64,000 nt of DNA. Source: Spirochaetaceae bacterium (GTDB lineage: Bacteria > Spirochaetota > Spirochaetia > DSM-27196 > PWMO01). Below, piece by piece: positions 40,336 through 50,014 of this stretch (position 1 is the stretch's first letter; the number at the start of each line of letters is the position of its first letter). The position numbers and the translations under genes were made by a program. The stretch covers positions 1-64,000 of the forward strand of contig REDM01000178.1 in NCBI GenBank assembly GCA_007693485.1, written 5' to 3'. Under the pieces are notes generated by a model. That model had not been told where the DNA came from, did no database searches, and was given only the letters and a program-made list of their open reading frames with translations.

Positions 40336-41625
40336 CTATGCTGCGCTTTTTCCGTAGACCCGGGTGATCTTTGCTTCGTCTTCGCCGTTGAACTTCAGAT
40401 CCATCTTCAGCTCGTCGCGCATCTGCCGAAAGACTTCGATGGTCCGGTTGATGTCGTCGTCGTTGTGGGATGTGGTGGGAATCATCCGGAACATACAGAG
40501 CCCCAGCGGGATGACCGGGTAGGTGATTGCGGTGGCAAACACGCCGCGGTCGCGCAGGAAGCGGACCAGCTGCTTGCCGACCTCCTCGGTCTGACGCCCA
40601 TTGATAGGGGCAAACACCGCACAGATGGGGGACTCGCCCGCGCCAATGAAATACCCAAGCTCTCGCAGTCCATTTTTCAGTTTGTCGGAGTTTTCCCACA
40701 TCTTTGCGCGATTTGCATCGGCGTTCTTCACGAGATCCAGGGTCTTCTGCAGCGATTTCACGTAGATCATGGGAAGACTCTTGGCAAACACCTGGGTGCG
40801 AGCGTTGTAGCTTATCCAGTCGCGCACCGCCTTGGTTGTTGCCGAGAAACCGCCGATTGATGCGAACGCCTTGGCGAAGGTTCCAAAGTAGACGTCCACC
40901 TCGTCCTGCACGCCAAAGTGATCGGCAACGCCCCGTCCCTGAGAGCCCATGACGCCCCAGCCGTGCGCGTCGTCCACGAAGATGCGGAAGTTGTATTTCT
41001 TCTTCAGTGCGGCGATCTCGTCCAGTCGCGCAAGGTCGCCGGTCATGCCGTAGACGCCCTCGACAAGGACCATCGATCCACCCTTACCCTGCTTCTCTAC
41101 GCTCTGCAGCACACTCTCGAGGTCGGCGATGTTGTTGTGCTTGAACACCCGAACCTGCCCCGGCGCCATCATCGCCGCATCGACGATACAGGCATGGGCG
41201 AGCTTGTCCATGATGAGGGTATCCTCGGGACCCGCGAGTGAGGTGATGGTACCAATGACGCCCAGGTATCCGTAGTTAAACAGGATTGCGGCTTCCTTCT
41301 GCGTGAACGCTGCAAGTTCGCGCTCAAGCTGAAGGTGGTACGGGGTATTGCCGGTCATCATCCGGGAACCCATCGGTGCGCTGACCCCGTAGGTTTGAGC
41401 TGCCTCTACGGCGACCTGCTTGATCTCTTCGTTCTCCGCCAGGCCGAGGTAGTTGTTCACCGACCACATGATGCGAGGGCTCCCCTCGAACTCCATCATT
41501 CGTCCGGGAATCGGGTCGACAATCGGTCGGGTGAAGTAGTGATCGTCTTCTACCCGCTGGCCGCCATAGTACCCGCCATCACCATGACACTTATCAAAGA
41601 TGTCCGGTCGCGTGTTCATCTCCAT
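40336..41625 (-). CDS. alpha-oxoamine synthase family PLP enzyme (SPT/AONS-like); candidate cysteate-fatty acyltransferase
   Basis: NNYLGLAENEEIKQ, GSRMMTGNTPYHLQLERELAAF, DDAHGWGVMGSQGRG, GTFAKAFASIGGF PLP lysine; ATG 41625 has GGAGG RBS (ORF extends to 41637). Confidence 0.82.
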   Translation of the reverse strand: MEMNTRPDIFDKCHGDGGYYGGQRVEDDHYFTRPIVDPIPGRMMEFEGSPRIMWSVNNYLGLAENEEIKQVAVEAAQTYGVSAPMGSRMMTGNTPYHLQLERELAAFTQKEAAILFNYGYLGVIGTITSLAGPEDTLIMDKLAHACIVDAAMMAPGQVRVFKHNNIADLESVLQSVEKQGKGGSMVLVEGVYGMTGDLARLDEIAALKKKYNFRIFVDDAHGWGVMGSQGRGVADHFGVQDEVDVYFGTFAKAFASIGGFSATTKAVRDWISYNARTQVFAKSLPMIYVKSLQKTLDLVKNADANRAKMWENSDKLKNGLRELGYFIGAGESPICAVFAPINGRQTEEVGKQLVRFLRDRGVFATAITYPVIPLGLCMFRMIPTTSHNDDDINRTIEVFRQMRDELKMDLKFNGEDEAKITRVYGKSAA

Positions 41626-41640
41626 TGCTTCCTCCATATG

Positions 41641-42939
41641 CTATCGACGGGCACCGTCTGGTGCATCCATTACGAGCCGTGCAACCGTCTCAGGATGGGC
41701 TTCCGCGCGGGAAACCACCACTCTGGGAGCAACTGCATAGGTTTTCTGTTCTCGAGCAAACCGGCGCATACCGCCACCGGTGATGTTGAGCATGATTGTT
41801 GCATCGGGTTCGACCGAACCGTCGCGTACCGCGGCCACCAGGCTCGCAACCGCAACGGCGGCGGCCTCGGCAATGTCAATTCCTTCGGTATCTTCAAACA
41901 GCTGTGCGGCGGCACGGGCATCGTGGTTTTCGACCGCAAAGATCTCACCGTCGGTGGCGCAGAGTGCGTCGTAGAGACCACCGGTTACCGAGTAGGGTGG
42001 GTTGCGGTTTGAGAGCACCGCAGCGTAGATATCGTTGATCTGTGCTTTTTCGGTCGCCTCATCGCAATGCACGAGGGCCCGCGAGCGCAGCCTCCACGAG
42101 TCGTACATGAGGAGGAAGGGCGCGTTCTGGGACAGCATCAGTTTCATGGTGGTCTTCCCAAAGCGCCCGTCGGCGAGGAATCGCCGATTGGCCTCCCACG
42201 CGGCGATCGCTCCGGTCCCGCTTCCGATCGCCTGAAAGAAATAATCGGGGATGCGTCCGATGGTTGTGACGGCCGAGAGCACTGTGGTCCCCATTCCGTC
42301 GCGTCGGGCTACGTTGCGCGCACCGCCCTCGGCAACATAGCCGTCGAGCGATGCGATCATCGCAGCAAGGTCGATCGCGTCTGAGTAGTCGGCGCCGTCA
42401 CCTGCGGCCACTACCGTGACGCAGTTGTGCACCGGAAATGGGCTCCAGACGGCGTCGAGGTTTTTTTCGGGAACAACAACCACCGCCGGGATTCGATTCT
42501 GCGAACAGACGTGGATGAAGGCGCGCGCGGTGTTTCCCGCCGAGGCAACCACAAGCGATGCGGGAAAGTCGTCGGGAATGCGACCACACACCGAAAACGC
42601 CTCGCACTCCTTGAAGGTGCCGGTGAGCATCAGCGCGTCTCGTTCGGGCCAGTATCCGCTGAAGGTGACGTAGAGATTGTTCAGCCCCAGTTCGCGGGCG
42701 AGGCCGTTGCTTTTGTAGGTAATGGGAGCCGACGATCCCGAAAGGCTCCGCGACAGGGGGAGCCAGTCGCGGAAGCGATAGATCCCGTGATCGGCATCAA
42801 GCAGCTGTAACCGGCGCGCCTGGTACTCGGTACGAAGGAGGGCGGATTGAGGAGCCCCCGCGTTTCCCAGCAGAATGGTATTTCGACTGTCGGGAAGACG
42901 GTGGCCGGAACCCAAGCAGGTGAGTTCGTATTCTGTCAT
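41641..42939 (-). CDS. threonine-synthase-fold PLP enzyme, cysteate-synthase-like
   Basis: ITYKSNGLARELGLNNLYVTFSGYWPERDALMLTGTFKECEAF, ASAGNTARAFIHV, GSGTGAIAAWEA; resembles archaeal cysteate synthase more than canonical ThrC. Confidence 0.7.
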   Translation of the reverse strand: MTEYELTCLGSGHRLPDSRNTILLGNAGAPQSALLRTEYQARRLQLLDADHGIYRFRDWLPLSRSLSGSSAPITYKSNGLARELGLNNLYVTFSGYWPERDALMLTGTFKECEAFSVCGRIPDDFPASLVVASAGNTARAFIHVCSQNRIPAVVVVPEKNLDAVWSPFPVHNCVTVVAAGDGADYSDAIDLAAMIASLDGYVAEGGARNVARRDGMGTTVLSAVTTIGRIPDYFFQAIGSGTGAIAAWEANRRFLADGRFGKTTMKLMLSQNAPFLLMYDSWRLRSRALVHCDEATEKAQINDIYAAVLSNRNPPYSVTGGLYDALCATDGEIFAVENHDARAAAQLFEDTEGIDIAEAAAVAVASLVAAVRDGSVEPDATIMLNITGGGMRRFAREQKTYAVAPRVVVSRAEAHPETVARLVMDAPDGARR

Positions 42940-43140
42940 GAACAACCTGTTCTTTTCACGCTGTGCCGATGATCAACAACCTTTCCGCCTATTGTCAACT
43001 GATTTCTTGTCGAATGGCTGTTCCTCATCGTTTTCTTACCGTTTGGCCGGGAACGCGCGTTCGTCGCTGCGCCGATTACAGAGAAAAGCAGTTTTTATGA
43101 CATAAAAGAGTAGTGAAGATTTGAGAATTGGATTCATTTT

Positions 43141-43821
43141 GTGTATGATAGAGTGGTGAGCGAACAGAGCCGGATTGCATCCGGTCGAACCGATCGTCGT
43201 GCCCTGCTTCTCTCGGTCGGGCGAACCTTGTTCGAGCGCAATGGGTATCGTGGCGTTTCGGTCGAACAGGTGACCCGCCGGGCCGGCCTGAGCGCAGGTA
43301 CCTTCTACAACTATTTCTCCGGCAAAGAGGCGTTCTACTCGAGTGTACTCGACGAAATCGAGGCTGAGGGGATCCGCAAGGCCAATCAGATTGTCCAGCG
43401 GCTGCATTCTCCCATGAACAAACTGCGCGCCCTCTATCGGTTTATTACCCTCGGGTTGCGTCAGAACCCCATTCTCAAAGGCATCTTCCTCGGGAAGGCC
43501 GAATACCGCTTCCCCGGCGCAACCGAGCGGTCGGCTCGAAGAGACGGGCTGAGGCCGCACCTTGAGCGCATGGTTGATGAGATCATCCGTGAGGGAACGC
43601 GCAAGGGAGTGTTTCGTGCGAGCCTCTACCACAATACCACGGCCATGGTGACCGCCGTCTTTGACGCGGTGATTCTGCACGTAGAAGACGATAACGCCGA
43701 AGAACTGTTTGCCGATCTTCTCACCTTTCTCCAGCGCGGCCTCCGCCGTGCGCTCCACCTTCGACGGCGCGATGAGCGTCGCGACCGCCGGCTGCTCGGT
43801 GAAGCATCGGACTGGATTTAA
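43141..43821 (+). CDS. TetR-family transcriptional regulator
   Basis: LLSVGRTLFERNGYRGVSVEQVTRRAGLSAGTFYNYFSGKEAFYSSVL; start codon is GTG (43141 or a slightly internal GTG). Confidence 0.9.
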   Translation: MYDRVVSEQSRIASGRTDRRALLLSVGRTLFERNGYRGVSVEQVTRRAGLSAGTFYNYFSGKEAFYSSVLDEIEAEGIRKANQIVQRLHSPMNKLRALYRFITLGLRQNPILKGIFLGKAEYRFPGATERSARRDGLRPHLERMVDEIIREGTRKGVFRASLYHNTTAMVTAVFDAVILHVEDDNAEELFADLLTFLQRGLRRALHLRRRDERRDRRLLGEASDWI

Positions 43822-44057
43822 TCGAGTCCCGCATCGGACTCAAACATGTCGGCGTAGATCTCGCGGATACGCTCGACGTACTCATCCGGGGCCTCAACGT
43901 GTCCCCAACCGAGCTGCACCTGAAAAATGGCGGTGTAGGCAGAGTCGTGCCTGCTGACGATGACGTGGGGAATCTCTTCTGCTTCGAGGTGGGCCTGTAA
44001 TAATCGTGCCTCGACCTCGTTTCGCAGCTCGATAACCGGTTCGCGCTTGGACATCAT
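43818..44057 (-). CDS. DUF2007-like small protein
   Basis: EPVIELRNEVEARLLQAHLEAEEIPHVIVSRHD; convergent overlap with the TetR stop codon. Confidence 0.6.
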   Translation of the reverse strand: MMSKREPVIELRNEVEARLLQAHLEAEEIPHVIVSRHDSAYTAIFQVQLGWGHVEAPDEYVERIREIYADMFESDAGLD

Positions 44058-44185
44058 GGCAGAAGCGTACCCCAAGACGGGCGCACCGGCAATATGTGTA
44101 GAAATGTATACAGTGTGCATGGTTGACAAACAAAGGGCTATCCGGTAGGTTTGAGCATTATATGAATTGAATTGGAGGGGTGACG

Positions 44186-45715
44186 ATGCAACTACTGTGG
44201 TGGATCGCCCTTCCTCTCATTGGTGTTGTTCTAGGTTGGATAATTCGCTGGTTGTATGCCAGATTTCAGCTCTCATCGTCCGAACAGAGGGCTGAACGGT
44301 TAAAACGGGACGCAATCAAGGAAGCGGAAGCTCAGAAACGAGAGCTTCTCTTAGAGGCAAAAGATGAGCTGTTACGGGAGCGGAATGAACAGGAACGCGA
44401 GCTCAGAGAGCGGCGCAACGAGTTGCAGCGCATCGAGAAACGGCTTCTTCAGAAGGACGAAAACCTAGAAAACAAGACAGCGGCGGTCGAGCGACAGCAG
44501 ACAGCCTTCGCAGACCGAGAGAGGAAGTTGACCGAACGCGAGGACGAGATCTCGCAGCAAGAAAACGGCTGGCGCCTACGTCTGGAAGAAATTTCCGGGC
44601 TCACGGCGGAAGACGCAAAGAAGATGATCGTTCAATCCCTGGAGGACGAAGCGCGGCATGACGCGCAGGGATTGCTCAACAAGATCGAGCAGGAAGCCGG
44701 TGCGGCGGCCGAAAAGTCCGCGCGCGAGATCCTGGTTTCCACCATTCAACGGATGGCATCCGATGTCAACGCCGAAGTCACGGTGACATCGGTCACGCTT
44801 CCGTCGGACGAGATGAAGGGCCGGATCATCGGCCGCGAAGGGCGCAACATACGCACCCTCGAGACGCTCACCGGGGTGGATATCATCATCGATGATACGC
44901 CCGAGGCGGTGGTTGTGTCGTGCTTTGACCCGGTGCGCAAAGAGATCGCCAAGCGATCGCTGGAACGGCTTATCTCGGACGGCCGCATTCATCCCACCCG
45001 GATCGAAGAGGTGGTGCAGAAGGTAACCGCCGAAATCAGCCAGATCATCTACGAAGAGGGCGAGAAGGTTCTCTTTGACCTGGGCGTTCATCACATGAAG
45101 CCGGAGGGCATTCGTGCGATCGGGCGTCTCCATTTTCGGACGAGCTACGGACAGAACGTCTTGGCTCATACGAAGGAAGTGGCGATTTTCGCCGGTATGA
45201 TTGCCGCGGAAGTTGGCGCAGATCGTGATATCGCGCGTCGTGGTGGCCTGCTGCACGACGTGGGAAAAGGTATCGAGAGCGACGGCGACACCAACCACGT
45301 GGAGCTCGGCGTAGAGCTGGCAAAGCGGATCGGAGAAGACGATACGGTCATCAACTGTATCGCCGCTCATCACGGAGACGTGCCGCACAGCTGTGTCGAG
45401 TCGGTGATTGTGCAGATTGCCGATGCGCTCTCGGCGTCACGGCCCGGTGCCCGGCGTGAGACGCTTGACAACTACATCAAGCGGCTGGAGAACCTCGAGA
45501 AGATCGCCGAAGAGTTCGAGGGCGTTGAGAAGGCGTACGCAATCCAGGCGGGCCGAGAACTTCGTATCATGGTTGATCATGAAAAGGTCTCAGATGCAGA
45601 AGCACGCGACATCGCCAAGAGCATCGCGCGGCGCATCGAAGAACAACTGCGGTATCCGGGCCGGATCAAGGTCACCATGATCCGGGAGACCCGGATCATC
45701 GAGTATGCCCGATAA
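44186..45715 (+). CDS. rny: ribonuclease Y
   Basis: N-terminal TM, long coiled coil, KH domain (GRIIGREGRNIRTLETLTGVDIIIDDTPEAV), HD domain (RRGGLLHDVGKG). Confidence 0.95.
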   Translation: MQLLWWIALPLIGVVLGWIIRWLYARFQLSSSEQRAERLKRDAIKEAEAQKRELLLEAKDELLRERNEQERELRERRNELQRIEKRLLQKDENLENKTAAVERQQTAFADRERKLTEREDEISQQENGWRLRLEEISGLTAEDAKKMIVQSLEDEARHDAQGLLNKIEQEAGAAAEKSAREILVSTIQRMASDVNAEVTVTSVTLPSDEMKGRIIGREGRNIRTLETLTGVDIIIDDTPEAVVVSCFDPVRKEIAKRSLERLISDGRIHPTRIEEVVQKVTAEISQIIYEEGEKVLFDLGVHHMKPEGIRAIGRLHFRTSYGQNVLAHTKEVAIFAGMIAAEVGADRDIARRGGLLHDVGKGIESDGDTNHVELGVELAKRIGEDDTVINCIAAHHGDVPHSCVESVIVQIADALSASRPGARRETLDNYIKRLENLEKIAEEFEGVEKAYAIQAGRELRIMVDHEKVSDAEARDIAKSIARRIEEQLRYPGRIKVTMIRETRIIEYAR

Positions 45716-46502
45716 AGACTTCACCGTTCTGATCCTCGGCGACATCATCGGTCGCTCGGGGATCCGGGCGGTCATCTCGGGCCTCTCTTCCCTCGTGAAA
45801 CAGCACGGAGCGGATTTTGTCCTTGCAAACGGAGAGAACTCCGCCGGCGGCTTTGGCATCACGCAGGAGATCGCGGGGCAGCTCTTTGCGGCGGGCGTTC
45901 ACGTCATTACGACGGGAAACCACATCTGGCAGCAGTCGGAAGTGTTTCCCTACCTCGACCAGGAAGATCGAATTCTGCGCCCTGCCAATTATCCCGGCGG
46001 GAACCCCGGTCACGGCCACTGCGTGGTTGAGGCGCGTGGCGTGCGCGTTGGGGTCATCAATCTGCAGGGGCGCCGTCGCCTCTATCCCATTGACTGCCCG
46101 TTTCGCAAGGCCAAAGAGACCATCCGGAAAATCAGCTCCAGCGCAGATATCATCATCATCGACGTCCATGCCGAGGCAACGGAAGAAAAGGAGGCGCTCG
46201 CCTTCTTCCTCGATGGGCAGGTCAACGCACTGTTTGGAACCCACACGCACATTCAGACCGCAGACGATCGCATCCTGCCGGGTGGTACCGGGTACCTGAC
46301 CGACCTGGGTGCCTGCGGCCCTGCCGACAGCGTCATTGGTTTTGACCCGCAGATCAGCGTCGAGCGGGTGCGCTCGCAGATGCCGTTGCGCAACGAGGTG
46401 TCGGATAACGTCGCCGTTCTGCACGGCGCGGTGCTCACGGTGTCGCGGGCCGACTGGAAAACCGTTGTCTTCCACCGGTTTCAGGAACGCTCGCTGGTCT
46501 GA
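45705..46502 (+). CDS. YmdB-family metallophosphoesterase
   Basis: LILGDIIGRSGIRAV, ANGENSAGGFGIT, TTGNHIWQ, DVHAEATEEKEALAFFLDGQVNALFGTHTHIQTAD. Confidence 0.9.
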   Translation: MPDKDFTVLILGDIIGRSGIRAVISGLSSLVKQHGADFVLANGENSAGGFGITQEIAGQLFAAGVHVITTGNHIWQQSEVFPYLDQEDRILRPANYPGGNPGHGHCVVEARGVRVGVINLQGRRRLYPIDCPFRKAKETIRKISSSADIIIIDVHAEATEEKEALAFFLDGQVNALFGTHTHIQTADDRILPGGTGYLTDLGACGPADSVIGFDPQISVERVRSQMPLRNEVSDNVAVLHGAVLTVSRADWKTVVFHRFQERSLV

Positions 46503-46504
46503 CC

Positions 46505-47293
46505 ATGATTCCGCTGTTACGCCTGTTGTGCGAACGGTTTCCCGACGTCGCTCCCAAGGAACTCCACGCGCGTATCCTCTGCGGCGAAGTGCTGGTGAAC
46601 GGTGACACCGAGCGGGATCCTGCGCGCACCGTTTCCGATGATTCGGCCATCGAGTGGCGCGTCAACCGATATGTGTCCCGCGGCGGTCTCAAGCTGGAAG
46701 CGGCGCTTTCAGCGTGGCGGTTGCCCGTGCTTGGGCGGGTGTTTGTAGATGCCGGTGCGTCCACCGGCGGCTTCACCGACTGCCTGCTTCACGCCGGAGC
46801 CGAGCGGGTCCACGCGGTTGACGTTGGCTACAACCAGCTTGACTACCGGTTGCGGCAGGACCGGCGCGTGGTGGTGCACGAACGAACCAATATCATGAGC
46901 GTAGCGCAACTCGATCCGCGGCCGCACGCCGGTGTGGCTGATCTCTCGTTTCGGTCTCTGAAGGGGGCAGCGCATCGGCTGCTGCAGCTCACGACCGAGC
47001 GGTGGGCGGTCGTTCTGGTCAAGCCTCAGTTTGAGCTTCCCGCCGGGGACCGGACCTTCGACGGCGTCATCCGCGACCGCACGCTCCTGCTGCAAACCCT
47101 GCTTCGTGTGGTGGATACGCTATCGACCGAGGATGTTGCGGTTGTCAAAACCATGCCGTCACCCGTAGTGGGACGACGGGGAAATCGCGAGTTCCTGTTT
47201 CTGGTGGCCGCCACCGGCACCATGGAGGCAGACGTCGCAGACGTGGCGGACCAACTACGCCTTCAGGTGGAACAGATTGCCATTCGCGAGTAG
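46505..47293 (+). CDS. tlyA: TlyA-family rRNA methyltransferase
   Basis: S4-like N-terminus, YVSRGGLKLEAAL, FVDAGASTGGFTDCLLHAGA, VLVKPQFE. Confidence 0.9.
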   Translation: MIPLLRLLCERFPDVAPKELHARILCGEVLVNGDTERDPARTVSDDSAIEWRVNRYVSRGGLKLEAALSAWRLPVLGRVFVDAGASTGGFTDCLLHAGAERVHAVDVGYNQLDYRLRQDRRVVVHERTNIMSVAQLDPRPHAGVADLSFRSLKGAAHRLLQLTTERWAVVLVKPQFELPAGDRTFDGVIRDRTLLLQTLLRVVDTLSTEDVAVVKTMPSPVVGRRGNREFLFLVAATGTMEADVADVADQLRLQVEQIAIRE

Positions 47294-47327
47294 ACCGGGG
47301 GCGAAAAATGCACAGCTTTGGGAACAC

Positions 47328-48185
47328 TCACCGGTCACTAAACGAGTTTCGGTCCAGCGGCGCACCGATGTATACCCCATCCCCGCCGAGATAGTTCACC
47401 GTTTCGCCTTCGATCAGAAACTGCACCCGCTGAATGGTGGAAAACTCGGTCGTGCTGAATACAACCTGCTGCAGTTGCGCAACAAAGCCCTCAACCCCCA
47501 TGGGGTTGAACCGGAAACTCTCGTTGAAGTTGAGGTAGGCGGTACCGTCGCGCACGGCTGCGGAGATCAAGCGGGTGTTTTCCGGGACAAGGTTGAGCAG
47601 TCCGGCGCTCAACTCGGTTGCGGTTGGACCGGCGAGCAGGGCGTGAAGGGTCTGAGTCATGGGGTTGTTGGTGTAACTGACGGTCCGCGTGACGTTTTGC
47701 GGGAAGATCCGTCCGTCGTCGGTAACCCGAATATAATAGATGGTTGACTCCCGGGTGCGGGTGACCGGCTGAGCTGGAGCGGGTTCGGGAGTCGTGGTGG
47801 CAACCGAGGGAGCGGTCGGTTCCGGTGTGCGTGCCGGTCCCGGAGTCGGCTGCGTCGGCTGAGGTGGTTCGGGTTGCACCGCGGGGGCGGTCGCCGGTGG
47901 GGCGGGCTGGGGTTCAGATGTCCGGCGCGGGGTGATCGGCTCGGGATCCGCGGGTTCCAGATCGATCACGGGGTCTTCCGGTTCTCGGGTTACAACCTGG
48001 GGCGGTGTGTCTCGCGGTTCACGGCCAAACCGCTCGCGCAGGACGTCGACCAGCCCGGTGTTTTCCAGCGTGCGTTCGATGGTGGGGCGGTTGTACAGGT
48101 AAATGACCACGATCAGGAGAATGAATGCGATCCAGAAGAGCACCCCAATGGAGCCCCCGGGTTTTTTTCTGCGCGGTTTTGCCAT
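47328..48185 (-). CDS. GerMN-domain membrane-anchored protein with Pro/Thr-rich linker
   Basis: N-terminal TM after a basic stretch, P/T/E-rich linker, C-terminal LLAGPTATELSAGLLNLVPENTRLISAAVRDGTAYLNFNESF. Confidence 0.8.
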   Translation of the reverse strand: MAKPRRKKPGGSIGVLFWIAFILLIVVIYLYNRPTIERTLENTGLVDVLRERFGREPRDTPPQVVTREPEDPVIDLEPADPEPITPRRTSEPQPAPPATAPAVQPEPPQPTQPTPGPARTPEPTAPSVATTTPEPAPAQPVTRTRESTIYYIRVTDDGRIFPQNVTRTVSYTNNPMTQTLHALLAGPTATELSAGLLNLVPENTRLISAAVRDGTAYLNFNESFRFNPMGVEGFVAQLQQVVFSTTEFSTIQRVQFLIEGETVNYLGGDGVYIGAPLDRNSFSDR

Positions 48186-48277
48186 GACACCCTCAATATC
48201 GACCAACGCGGCGCTTCCATTGAGCCGTAGCACGTTGTTTGACAGTGGTTTCGAAAGGACGTATAGTTGTTGTCGCC

Positions 48278-50014
48278 ATGGATGAACTGGTCGGAATCTC
48301 GGCTTCGCCCGGTATCGCAATCGGTACCGCGTTTCTGTATCTCGACGACAATCCGACCGTTCCCCGCTATTCAGTGGATGATATCGGGCGGGAGTCGGAT
48401 CGCTTTCACCGAGCGATCGCGAAGGCGCGCGCCGAGATCGAGGCGCTGAAAGCGCGGCAGAACAGCACCCACACCCCGGAGCATCTCCAGTTTCTGGACT
48501 CGCACCTGCTGATGCTCGGCGACGCGGATTTCACTGCCTCGGTAGAAAAGAAACTGTCGGCCGAAAAGCAGAACGTGGAATGGGTCCTGTTCTCGACCAT
48601 GCAGGAGCTGATTTCCAAGCTCTCGGCCGCGGAGGACAGCTACCTTCGTGAGCGTACCGCGGACATTCACGACGTGTCCAAACGGGTTCTGGGACACCTC
48701 ATGTTCCGCGAGCGCATCTCGCTGGCCGACCTTACCCAGGAAGTAATCCTGGTGGGGCACGATCTGCTTCCCTCCGATGCAGTGGGAATGAACAAGCACA
48801 TGGTCAAGGGTATCGCCCTCGACGCCGGCGGCCGAACCTCGCACACCGCAATCCTCGCGCGCAGTTTTGAGATTCCCGCGGTGCTCGGGCTATCCGACGT
48901 GACCCGGCACGCGTCGCTCGGGGATCAGATCATTGTGGACGGCAACCGGGGGAAGGTGCTGCTTCGGCCCACGGAGAAGACCCGCAAGCGATACCTTCTG
49001 GTGCAACGGGAGTGGCGCAAGCGCGAAGTGCGTCTGATGGGTCTGAACGAGTTACCCGCCGAGACCCGCGACGGGAAGCTCATCATGCTGAAGGCGAATA
49101 TCGAGGTACCCGAAGAGGTCGATTCCATTGCGGCACACGGCGCCGACGGGATTGGCCTCTACCGTTCGGAGTTTCTTTTTCTCACACCGGGCGCCGTGCC
49201 CACCGAGGAGGAACAGTATCAGGCGTACCGGTACGTGCTGGAATCCGTAGACAGAAAACCGGTGACCATCCGCACCCTGGACGTCGGCGGGGACAAGGTG
49301 TTTTCGCAGCTGGAGAGTTCGCGAGAGCGGAATCCCATTCTCGGATGGCGGGCGGTCAGGTTCTGCCTCGCCAACACCGATATTTTTCATACGCAACTGA
49401 GGGCTCTGTTACGCGCCTCGGTACACGGCAATCTTCGGATCATGTTTCCGATGATCTCCGGTATCGAGGAGGTGAATCAGGTGCTCGAGTCATTACAAAC
49501 CGTCAAGGATGATCTGCGCCGCGAAGGAGTCACGTTCCGTGACGATATCCCGGTGGGCATCATGATCGAAGTGCCCTCGGCGGCCATAACCTCGGACATA
49601 CTCGCAAAGAAGAGCGACTTCTTTTCGATCGGAACCAACGATCTGATCCAGTATACCATCGCGGTTGACCGCGGGAACGAAAAAATTGCCTATCTGTACG
49701 AGCCCTTTCACCCAGGCGTGCTGCGCCTGCTCAAAATGATCATCGACAACGCGCACGCCATGGGAATATCGGCGGGAATGTGCGGCGAAATGGCCGGAGA
49801 CCCGCTGGCTACCCTCATTCTTCTCGGCCTTGGCCTGGACGAGTTCAGCATGAGCGCGTCCGGTATTCCCGAGGTCAAGCGCATCATCCGCTCAGTCTCC
49901 ATGTCCGAGGCCGAAGAGGTCGTTGGCGAAGTGCTTGAGATGAAATCGTTCGTTGAGATCGACCGCTTTGTACAGGAACTCATGGAGAAACGTTTTGACG
50001 TCCAAGTCTATTAA
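48278..50014 (+). CDS. ptsI: phosphoenolpyruvate-protein phosphotransferase (PTS enzyme I)
   Basis: GISASPGIAIG, GGRTSHTAILARS active His, GIGLYRSEFLFL, SIGTNDLIQYT, MCGEMAGDP. Confidence 0.95.
   Translation: MDELVGISASPGIAIGTAFLYLDDNPTVPRYSVDDIGRESDRFHRAIAKARAEIEALKARQNSTHTPEHLQFLDSHLLMLGDADFTASVEKKLSAEKQNVEWVLFSTMQELISKLSAAEDSYLRERTADIHDVSKRVLGHLMFRERISLADLTQEVILVGHDLLPSDAVGMNKHMVKGIALDAGGRTSHTAILARSFEIPAVLGLSDVTRHASLGDQIIVDGNRGKVLLRPTEKTRKRYLLVQREWRKREVRLMGLNELPAETRDGKLIMLKANIEVPEEVDSIAAHGADGIGLYRSEFLFLTPGAVPTEEEQYQAYRYVLESVDRKPVTIRTLDVGGDKVFSQLESSRERNPILGWRAVRFCLANTDIFHTQLRALLRASVHGNLRIMFPMISGIEEVNQVLESLQTVKDDLRREGVTFRDDIPVGIMIEVPSAAITSDILAKKSDFFSIGTNDLIQYTIAVDRGNEKIAYLYEPFHPGVLRLLKMIIDNAHAMGISAGMCGEMAGDPLATLILLGLGLDEFSMSASGIPEVKRIIRSVSMSEAEEVVGEVLEMKSFVEIDRFVQELMEKRFDVQVY

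Noticed and set aside
40336-41625. Second kbl paralogue / aminotransferase hitchhiking with kbl
   Set aside because: Sequence differs strongly from the true Kbl nearby and it is co-directional with the cysteate-synthase-like gene, so it is treated as a separate alpha-oxoamine synthase
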